DNA from: Owenia fusiformis
Taxonomy: Eukaryota > Annelida > Polychaeta > Sabellida > Oweniidae
DNA length: 64,000 nucleotides
NCBI GenBank assembly: GCA_903813345.2
Contig: CAIIXF020000004.1
Location: forward strand, 19,996,477-20,060,476
Direction of reading: 5' to 3'
The notes under the pieces are model-generated. The model had not been told where the DNA came from. It made no database searches and saw only the letters and a list, made by a program, of their open reading frames with translations. The translations under genes and the position numbers were made by a program. Shown here piece by piece: positions 40,401 through 52,400 of the stretch; position 1 is the first letter of the stretch; every line of letters begins with the position of its first letter.

Positions 40401-43400
40401 GGGGTAGTTGATGATCAATGGTAGGTTTCTATATCAAAAATCTTAAGAAATGATATTACAGTATGATCTTTAATTTGGATTTTTTAGACATATAAAGCTA
40501 AATCACCTCTCTAAGCAAACTGGGCAGAAACAGCACATTGGTTCTTCATCTTCTGAACCATATGAACTTGTCCTGGATATAGATCTATCCAACTCTAGTT
40601 TTCCATTCACCTTCAGGCTCCCATTGCTGATTGTACTCAATGGGCGATTTCTTTTCAAACTCCCAGTGCTGCCCTCTATTCCACCATTTGGCAATTTCAG
40701 ACTGTTACTCGACTGGCGTAGAAATGTTGGACCTGTGCTGCTGTAGTTGCTTGGGCTACTCGATTGTCGGTTTAAGCTTAATGTTTTATTGTTGTTACTG
40801 TTGCCATTGATACCGGGGTTGCTTGTTTGCCGTAGCAAGCTTGTGCTGCCATTCACGCTTCCTGTAGTGCTGCTCAGTTGACGATTCATGTTTGAAGGTT
40901 TTGTTATTGTTATTTGTTAGTGTTTCTGGTTTAAACCTGAAAGCATATTCCTAAGGTGATAAATTGACAGTGTATGTATTTTAGTATATATATTTTAGTA
41001 TTTTAATGTATTTTAAGTTAGGAATTTCATGTTTATAACTGATTCACTTTCCAGTAACTGGATGTTACTATTAACATACATGAAAAATATATGGATACAA
41101 ATCCCGGGGTACAAATCAACCGTTGTTTTGGCGAAAATGAATAAAATGAACATTTCTTCCAACAGAAATTCATTGATTTTGTTATAAAGCCGTAACATGT
41201 TAATAACCAGGTGGGGACCAGTGATAATAGGATTATGATTACAGATGAATAATTGAATTAACACTATGGCTCTATAATACATCATAGTATTTAAAGAATT
41301 ATTTCAATTTGTCTCATGTACACCTATATATAATCTATAAACAATCAATCTTTGCATGGTCATTAACTGTTTCCTCATTGATCTATTAGGGAAGTGTAAC
41401 AATTTTTACAGGGTCATTAACTGTTTGTTCATTGATCTATGAAGGCAAGTGTAAGAATGATACATCAAGGCCAGGGTTCACATGAACAAAGCATGGTACC
41501 AAATCATGCTTATTTCACTCAATTTTTCTCTTGAAGGAGCTGATTTTCTTGCATTTCTATGCAATTTAGAGTGTTACCTTCATGTCAGTTTCATTTATTT
41601 CTTTTTTCTTCAAGTTTATTTTGTAATTTATAATTTAACATTATATTTTGTATCTAGGAGATAAGTAGTTAATAATGATTCTACTGGTCAGAGTTCACTT
41701 GAGTTCCCATGAAAGAGATAATAAATCATGTTTTAAAATACAAAACAGGGTAGAAAGGAATGGAATCATAAAGTACATCGAGTAAGCATGAACTGAAAAC
41801 AACAGAAATGCTAGAAAATCAAGCAGTTCTTTCTTTTAGAGAGATAAGGTCGTGAATATGTATGAGTAGAGAAACTCTTTTTGCACAGGGTTCCCCAATA
41901 CTTTTCCATTTAATTCTCTGATTATTGACGATTATGTCGATGGGATTATTAATGATGATGAAGGATCTATCATTTGATGACATTGTCTGAAATTATATGT
42001 ATGAACATAGCATTTGTACATGTAGTAGCGCCAGGAACCAGTTCTAATTGCCATCTGCTTGGCCAGTGATCAGTAAATCAATTGTTTGTATGAATAAACA
42101 TGTATCCACTTCAAACAGTCAAGGCTATGGCCAAGGGAACATTCCAATTCTGAGGAAATTGAACAGAAATGAAATTTCATTCAGACTAGTTTGATTTAGT
42201 TTTCATGTGATGCTATGTGTGAAAATATTCAATATGTATTTTCATTTATTTGAAGTATTCTATGTCCAAATCCACTTTAATAACTTTAAGTTGAATATGA
42301 GTAAAAATAAAAAATACAAACTTTTTCAAATTATATTTAAATGTTGAATAACTTACCATTCTTTTGTACTTTCACTCTAATGTATCTAGATATCCTTAAG
42401 TAAAGTATGAGCAAATATGATCAATTAAATCCCCATTATTTCTAAGACTTGCTCTCCTACTGCTTCTCATCCTAACTTACAGCTGTGATGAGCAAAGTGG
42501 CTTATGATAATCAATTGAGAATATCGAGAGTCACCCTTGCTTAACATTTCTCTCTCTGTTCCAAAGTATTTCTCTTGAATCTTGATATTTCTCTGATTAT
42601 GTTGTCTTATTATCAAACATACACTATGACAACTTGTGTTTTCCTCATGCCTGTAAACATAAACTGCAATCCATTGCTTTACATCTATAGTTCATATTGC
42701 AAGATATAGAGATACCATTTTAAGCAAAGGCATAATAGATTGTAAAGACTTCATATTGGCTTAAACGGACACATGATCTTCAGTTCAATTTTAATTGGTC
42801 AGATTAGGTCACATGACCATTATGCTCATTCCCTCATCGAAATCATCAAACATCATATTCCTAACATAGAGAGATTAAAAACATTTTGATTTTCTCTACT
42901 TAGCATTGTGGGATCCACAGCCTTTACTATCCTTTTGGAATAGTTCTCAAAAGCGTTAGGTAAAGAGGGACTCTGATAAATCAGAATGCTTAGGTCTTAA
43001 TGAATTGTCGGATCTGTATGAAATCTTCCATGCAGATTCCTCATATCGCTGTCTTACATTTTAAATGTGATCGTAATTTTAAATGTTCATCATAATGTTT
43101 TATCACAAGAGGTTCATTATATGTCTGATTAAATGTGGTATTTAAGTGGACTTTCACATCATAGTTTATCAAAGTATATTATCAGCACTTGAACAATGTT
43201 AGCCACCATCCTACTGAAAATTGAGTAGGAATTCATCAAAGACATAAAGTTTAGGTCAAGGAGCTTTACTTAGGGGAGGTCTATTTATTTTTATTTTTTT
43301 ATGACATCCCCTGTATCAGGTATTAGCCCACACCAAAAATATTTTGATTATCCATGATACGCCAACAATAGTTCACTGTAAAACACAAGTTCCCCAGCCT

Positions 43401-46400
43401 CAAATATGCTGTAGTTTGGCAATGACGGCTTATTTAGACATTGAATAAAGTGTGAAATCTTCCAATGTCCATGTTGATCTTCATGTTGATCTCAAATGGA
43501 TTATTTCCAATAACATGTACATGTTTGACAACTATTATACCTAAAGTGAGATCACTGCATTCAACTGCTATAATTGAATAGTTGTATAAACGGGAAATTA
43601 CCATTGATTGACATTGATTTTAATTTATTACATCAATATATCTGCTAGTTATATTGTATTACATAATCTAATTATCAAAATGATGTCATTGATGAATTGC
43701 CCTAATGTGATTTAATTTGTTCTATCAGAATACTAGTTGGTTATATAACTAAAATGTCTATATTTTTACAGCAGCTAGCGCTCTAAAGTCATTGCATCAG
43801 AATATCGATCTGTGATAAAAAAAAACACATGTAATTATTACATGAGGTGTTAAAGGATCACTTTTGCTTGTTTGGCCTGAAGCAATTTCACCAAATTTCA
43901 GGGAGTTTATTTTTGATAAATTACACTTATTGTCACTCCTTTAGAGGGTAGGAGGAGATTAACCCAAAATGGAATTACTTTTATTTTCATATCTATTGAT
44001 TAACTGATATTCCCCAAAGGTTCTAATTCAGTATAAATTCAACCCCTATAAACCATAAAATAATATAATATAAGGGCTTTGAGCAAAACATTCTCTACAA
44101 AATCCAAAATAGTTCAAGCAAACAAATACTAATCAAGTACATTGTTTAAGGTTAAAATACCATTTCTAAAATATTTCCACTCAAGACTATGAATGAATTG
44201 CTAGATTTTCTCATATTTCTAATACTGTATATTGTTGAATAAATGCCTGTTATTCGAATCCATGCAACTCTATTTCTGTTTAAAGGGTGACGCATATCGT
44301 TTAGCAAATCGAACGCTCGTTTCTGGTGTTGCTCACCGTTTAGTATAAAAGGCACGATCCCGGAATAATACTCAAGGGTTCACAGGCTCGAGGTCGTTGT
44401 GTCAACACCTCTAACTGTTATATAGCATAAGTATATTATAGATCGTCACATATTTATAAAACGGTGATTTTTATTTTGACAAATCAATTCCACATTTATG
44501 GGTGAAGTTTCAGGATCTTCTATTTGTGTATAATAAGGAAAAATTGACATCTAAATTTCCCCATAACGTAATAGCACACAGCTTGGTATATGAAATATCC
44601 TACAAATGAAACAAAGCAGATCTAATACAAGGATTTATATTGGCTGTTGTACATATTCTTTGAACGCAATCACTCTATGGATAATGTTTTCAAAATCATT
44701 ATAAACGGATTACTTTATCTCAAAGACAATTTCAATAAACTGGATTTTACAGAACTCCCCTTATTTCTTAAAAATGGACTGATCCAGTCGATTCGCCTGG
44801 AGCCGCCATATTGTTTTTATACGGGATGCTTATCGGAACCCTTTAAAGAAACTTTCACAAATAATTTAAATGGTTTGATTTTTGCACTTAAAATATTGAT
44901 TGTAAATTGTAGAAGCTAAAATAAATGATTTGCTACTTGTTAATCTATTTTTACCTGTGTCAGCCCATTGAGTGATTCCCTTTGAAATATGATGTTAGAA
45001 TACGCATCTTTTCCATGCAGTCTCATAATAAGTAATCAGGATTTGAAATCTTCATACGGAAATTAGATTCACTTTGACCCCTGTTTATGAAAAAATGAAA
45101 TAAAAAAACATTTTTCAAGTGTTTATTCCATTGGTGCTAAAATTATCAAACAAAATATTTCTGTATCTGTTTTTGAGAAGGACGGCCACAAATTCATGAC
45201 GTAGATCAAGTTATTAATAGACTTGAAATTCACAAATAGAGATAAATTATAAAAATAATCATTGAAAGTACTTGAGATCCTGGCTTTGGTCATGTCACCT
45301 ATAAAGCTATAATGCAAGTGCATATCATATGAGATTAACAGACTTCATACATGATCATAGTATATAGATACGAGATATGTGTGGAATCAGCAATGAATAA
45401 AGTGAACAGGCATGAAGTCAACACACTGAGGTCCAGGGCATGTTTGATGAACAACTTTGAGATGCTCTCTTTAGTTGTAGACTTTACTGAAGTTAAAATG
45501 AACTGTTAAAATTAGTGTCTGAACTGTTCAAAGTACCTTTGGAAAACTTGAATTTTTCATTTTGTAAATCCTTTTTAACATCTTTCCAGTGGAACATGTA
45601 AAATATTTTTGATGCATGTACTTTTGATATTGGGAAAACTTACTGTATTTTACATATTTTGCATGTTGGAAATCATCAACCTTTAGACTCAGGCTAAAAT
45701 ATCCTTCCAGGCTCAGAACTTTGGCTGCGCAATTGAATAGAATCTAATTGGCTGCACATATATATTTTTACTTTTATTCTTTGTTGCTGGGGAACTAAAA
45801 TGTCCGAAAATGATATGTTCCAAGTATTAATAACTCTCAGTATCAACAAATATGTTGTACATTGCAGGTTCAGAACCTGACACAGAACCCCATGTCTATA
45901 TTCATTAAGGCTGCTCCCATACTACCTGAGGATGTATTTGCCAACATACTACCTGTGGCCTTTAATGATTCTAATACACATATAATTTAATATAATGTAC
46001 ATTGCAGGTTCAGAACCTGACACAGAACCCCATGTCTATATTCATCAAGGCTGCTCCCATACTACCTGCGGAAGTATTTGCCAACATACTACCTGTGGCC
46101 TTTAATGATTCTAATACATATGTAATTTAATATGTTGTACATTGCAGTACAGAACCTGACACAGAACCCCATGTCTATATTCATCAAGGCTGCTCCCATA
46201 CTACCTGCGGAAGTATTTGCCAACATACTACCTGTGGTCTTTAATGATTCTAATACACATGTAATTTAATACATTGTACATTGCAGGTACAGAACCTGAC
46301 ACAGAACCCCATGTCTATATTCATCAAGGCTGCTCCCATACTACCAGAGGATGTATTTGCCAACATACTACCTGTGGCCTTTAATGATTCTAATACACAT

Positions 46401-49400
46401 GTAATTTAATATGTTGTACATTGCAGGTACAGAACCTGACACAGAACCCCATGTCTATATTCATCAAGGCTGCTCCCATACTACCTGAGGATGTATTTGC
46501 CAACATACTACCTGTGGCTTGGGAGTTACTGCTGGAGAATGACCAAGAGTTGGCTGCTGCCAGTGCTTCTGTCTTCCTCATATCAGCAGTTAAAGCTCCA
46601 GAACAGGTAAGTGGCGTGGATAGTATTATTATTGTCTCTTTTGAGGGGTTTTAACATTATTGTTGGCATCAGGTGTCATATTTGTGGGTTTTAATGTTTG
46701 TGTCATTTGGCTTGCTTTTGATGCAATTTTATTTATCTCTTTAGTTATGACGTTCAGGGATATATATGCTACACTTGATGCCAAGTGTATGTATTTTTAT
46801 CTTATATGTTGTTTTTTTCTTAAATATTGCCTCCATCATTATTTCACTGGTAATTAAACTGTTCTTTATTTTTAGGTGCAAGATATCATGACAAAGGAAC
46901 TGGCACATGAAGACACAACTCAGCGTATTAATGCCCTGCTTAGGTATGAGGCATTATGGAGATATAGATACCAAGTATGGCCAAGAATGGAAGATGGAGC
47001 AAACCTAATGTTCAAGGTAGAACACTGAAAATATTCTACAATTATTTTGTTAAAATGTTCTTGAATTTTGCAATGGTTAAACATTTTACATGCACAAATT
47101 ATTTTAAGAGTTATTTAAATAGTCTATTTGTTAAATTTTTTCATTTTATCTCTCCTGACATTTAATGTTGTTCCACAATCAAACAACATATAAGATTCTG
47201 GAATAACAGAATAAGATATCAGAACTTAGTCCAAAAATGAACGATTGGAATGAAAGTGTTCCTAATGCAGCTGTTCTATGTTTGCAGCTCCCACCACCAA
47301 GTATTGACTTTGTGCTCCCCTCTCCCACCATTGGGTTACCATCTCTGCCTATTGTGGACCCCCCATGGACCCCTCATTTCAAAACTAAGGTCGAGGAGGT
47401 CACTGTGACCCAAGATGAATCAGTAAGTTGGGAACTTTACAATATGTGATAAAATATAAAATTGTTTTGATTGAAATGAAAAAGCAATATTCAGTCTTAT
47501 ACTATTTTATATGTGTATGGAAGGGAATATTACCACCACCCCCAAAATGCAATCTAATTTTCGACACCGTTTCGGTGCCAAATTTCGGTGCCGTTTCGGC
47601 ACGAAACGGACTGACTAGTCCGGTAGCAAATTTTTGTGTCGAAAGGTTTCGGTGCCGGAACGGTGTCGAAACGGTGCCGGAACGGTGTCGAATTTTTTCG
47701 ATGCCGAAACGGCGTCGAATTATATTGGCTGTGTAGATGTAGATTTCTATATTTGTTTTATAAGAAAGAATTAATAAAATATGTGGATTTTCTAGAAATC
47801 ATTTGTGACAGCAACAACCACTCGTCGCAAACAACAAATTGAAATGATCCACAAAGCATTATTGGCGGAAGAGGATCGGAAACGTGAGGCCAGGGAAAAT
47901 TTCCCATTAACAACAGTTGCGATAGCACAACAGGCAGCTTATGAGCCTGCACTCCATCACGTCACAGAAGAACATGAAGAAGGTATTTATGAGCATGCAT
48001 TATTTCATTTTTACTTTCACCATTTTATATTTAAAGTGTAGCAATTTTTGATTTTCCTAACATGTGTTTTATCCAACTCCCAAGAGAAGATGTCATTGTG
48101 GTCATGTATTAAAGTGAACACTTTAATTTGAAGTGAACACTTTAATTTGAAGTGAACACTTTAATTTGTATAGAAATGTCAGAAAATCAGGCACTATATT
48201 CAATTTTAAGGAGAAAAGCATGATGACAATTTCATCTTTCTCTCATGGTGTTGTATTGTATTCAAGTAATGTAATGTGGAGGAATAACAGAACAAATAAA
48301 ACAAAGATACTTGATTTAAGACCTATTCAGATGCCAAGTCTGGTATTGCAGAATGGGACATAATATAGTAAATCACTTCTGATATAACATTTGGAGGTAG
48401 CCACATTACAGTACATACACCTACCTGGCTTTATGGCTGATTTTGCTCATGCAAAAAATGTCACAGTGGATATGCTCAAAATAATGACTAAAAATTGACT
48501 TGATGCTTTGGAATATTAAAAAATCAAACTCACTTGGATTAGACTTGAAAAAAGAAAGCTAAATGTGTGTGATTGGAAAGACATTTTTTGCCAGGGCTAG
48601 AATTTCATAGGACCTTTACCTGTAATATCATGTCACATTTTGTTAAGATTTAGTTAACCTTGCATGCTCTTCAGTATTATCCTGCTAATATTGTTTCAAA
48701 TGCATGGTCTTATCTGCATGATGCATGGGTTTTTGTTTGCAATGCATGATGCATGTTTCTCATCTTTTGCATGATGCCTCGTTTTCATCTTCTGCAACTT
48801 TATTATGTTTATATGAATAATTTTTTATTATATCGGTGGTTTCATTGATATACTGGATAATTTGCATGGGTTTTTGCATTACTTGTGGAACATTTAGCAA
48901 AGAATGCATGGGCATTTTGCAAGAATTTAATCCTAAGGCCATAAGCATTTCAGTGTATGATAATGCATTGCATGGGCATTATAATGCATGGCATTGCATT
49001 GCATGGGTGTGCATGTGCATGCAGCAACTGAATGTTAATGTTCTATGTGCTTGAAGCATTGGTCTTTTCAAGCATGTACAGTAAATATTATGCAGTCACC
49101 TGCTCAGCCACAGAAAATAGGTTTAAAGCCTATATAGATGAATGGATGACTTGCCTGAATGTATTGGGGCTGCATGTTAGACTGTGCCACTGTAGAATGT
49201 ATTACTCTTTTCATGTTTATATACCGATCTTTCTGAAATATACATTTTACATTAATTGTTGTGAAAACTGCAGTTGTGATTGATACCAATTTTATCAAGA
49301 AATTCTTGTGATTTTTCTTCAAATTATGGGATCAATCACAAAATTTTATCCCAAAGGCTGGTGGGATAGCTTGACCCTCCTCTGCTCTATGTACCTCCTG

Positions 49401-52400
49401 TGTCGATGTTGTAGATTAGCAAGTGTTAAACCCTCTAAATATTGTCAGCAAAATGTTTTTGAAAATAAATAATTTCTTAATTTGTCATAATACTGTACAC
49501 TTACTAATGTTACACTTATTAATAAAAAGGGGGTCTATCTTTGGAATGCAGCAATTTATATGAAACCAATGATAAGTAATCATAGAGCCATCAGGTAGAC
49601 CCCCAACCAAATAAAACACATAATATCCATTTCAACGTAGACATGGAACTTTGAACAAGCTTTCATTGATATTTTTAATTTTGTATATTATGTGTTTTGC
49701 ATACATGATTATTATGAACGATGCTGTATCATAAGTCTAAAAAATGCCCTATTTTAGTTTTGTATGTTCAAGAAATACAAGTCCTATAACTATGGTTTAA
49801 ATATATTCTAATATACAGAACTTCAATATATAGTGACAGAGTTTAGAAATAATGCATGCATGTAATAATTTATCTGTCGATACTTGAGTCAGGGCAATAT
49901 TTGGACTTTTGATTTCATCAATTCAGGAGAGGTCATCAACTCCCATGGAACTATTATACTATTTATCAGTAGTTGCATTAGTATATTCATCATGCAATTG
50001 AAAATTGACTCATGGGTAATGACACCTTCTGTGCAAATGTATGGTATCAGTTTTGAAGCTCCTGTGTAGATTTTGATAATGAATCCCATTTATGAAATAT
50101 TATTTTTGAATCTTTGAAAATGATTGAAAAAGAGAGCAATTAGTCAGTAATAAAGCACACAAATATAATAAGATTGTCATCCAAAATTTTACAAAGACTT
50201 CATTCAATTCAATTTTTGAAGGAATTAAGAGCAAAATATATATGAGCAAACACTGATTTTTGATAACATCATAAATCTTAACAATACTTCAATCACATTT
50301 CACCAACATCATATCACTTGCGTCATTCAAATCTATTTTTGGATTTAATTGACATTCCTATAAAATCTTGATGATATTTTCAATTGTCATACGCATGAGC
50401 TTCAAAACCTGACATTGATTAAGAGAGTGGTTTGATTTTTCACTGACTAATAGTAAATCACACTCTAGTTTTGCACTTACAAACTTTTTCAGTATCATTA
50501 ATCTTAGATTTTTGTTCAGTATTGAGAAATTGTGAAGTGGTACTGCAAAGGTTGAAACAATCAGGCATATTTATTAAAACATGCATTGAAAATCACTTTT
50601 ATATTTGGATAGTGGATTTTTATTAAAGTTAAAATCAGAGATAGAGGGATGGCAAAATTGCAATGATTCCCTACGCTTGAATCAATGTATCGTTTCCATT
50701 GAAAATATAAGACCTCAAATCAGATCTTTCATATCTTATTTATTGATTAAGATATGTTTAATCACATATGCTGATGTGACAATTCACATTGTGTTCAAAA
50801 AAATTCTAGAAACTCTGATTCTACCTTTGATTAAAAAGCTAATGCATGTGTATTAATAATTAGGTCTGGTTATGCACTATTCTTTGTAGAATATAATTGC
50901 ACCATAGACTAGCACCATAGACGTCTTCATTATCATCTTGCTCATTTTCTCTGTCTTTTCTCAAGTTTACATCATTTTCATTAAATCTTTTGTCATCATC
51001 CACATAGATGGTTGTCATCTTTCATTGTATATCTTTCTTCCCAGATTGTAATATATTTTCATCTCACAACACATAATCATCTATCATTGTCATTATCTAC
51101 CCTCCTAGACTATAACACATAATCATCTATCATTGTCATTATCTACCCTCCTAGACTATAACACATTGTCATCTGCCATTCTCAATTATCTGGCCTCCTA
51201 GACTATAACACATTGTCATCTGCCATTCTCATTATCTGGCCTCCTAGACTATAACACATTGTCATCTGTCATAGTCATTATCTGACCTCCTAGACTATTA
51301 CACATTGTCATCTGCCATTCTCATTATCTGGCCTCCTAGACTATAACACATTGTCATCTGCCATTCTCATTATCTGGCCTCCTAGACTATAACACATTGT
51401 CATCTGCCATTCTCATTATCTGGCCTCCTAGACTATAACACATTGTCATCTGTCATAGTCATTATCTGGCCTCTTAGACTATAACACATTGTCATCTGTC
51501 ATTGTCATTATCTGGCCTGCTAGACTATAACATATTGTCATCTGTCATTGTCATTATCTGGCCTGCTAGACTATAACATATTGTCATCTGTCATTGTCAT
51601 TATCTACCCTCATAGATAGTAACACATTGTCATCTGTCTTTGTCATTATCTACCCTCATAGATAGTAACACATTGTCATCTGTCTTTGTCATTATCTACC
51701 CTCATAGACAGAAACACTTTGTCATCTGTCTTTGTTATTATCTGGCCTCCTAGACTATAACACTTTGTCATCTGTCACTCTCTTTATCTACCCTCATAGA
51801 TAGTAACACATTGTCATCTGTCTTTGTTATTATCTAGCCTCCTAGACAGTAACACATTGTCATCAGTCTTTGTCATTATCTACCCTCATAGACAGTACCA
51901 TATTGTCATCTGTCTTTGTCATTATCTACCCTCATAGACAGTAACACATTGTCATCTGTCATTGTCATTATCTTCCCTCATAGACAGTAACACATTGTCA
52001 TCTGTCATTGTCATTATCTGGCCTCCTAGACTATAACAAATTGTTGTCTCTTATTGTCTCACATGTGTTTCGATGTGTGTCACATTCACTTATAAAGAAT
52101 CATACATCTTGTATACTTCATAACTAATCAGAGTGATAAATAATGAAAACAGGGTGAATACTAAGATAGATGATAATGAAAAGTCTAGGAGGTTTTGAGG
52201 TGTTCCACAAGTTTAAAGATGTCTGTACACAAAATGTTATTGTTGTCATGGTTTCAATAACAGAACTTTGTGGAAAAGAGAGAAAATAATTAGCAAGGAA
52301 TGAAGTGAACAGGCATGATCCCAGCTCACTTTAATCAAACTGAAACAAGGTGGAAATAACATGAAGAAACAGACATTTTAGCACAAGTGGTTTATTTGTT

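Noticed and set aside
44647-44919. 90-codon open frame that resembles one at 54363-54554 on the minus strand
   Set aside because: Both lie in copies of the same MITE and read into flanks. The similarity is DNA-level repeat identity, not a gene.
45867-46410. Exon 24 copies as alternative or mutually exclusive exons
   Set aside because: No donor follows the copied 92 nt, and the reading frame meets a stop, so they cannot act as normal cassette exons.
49529-49604. GGGGGTCTA / TAGACCCCC foldback
   Set aside because: Only 9-bp arms and no target duplication; too little to call an element.
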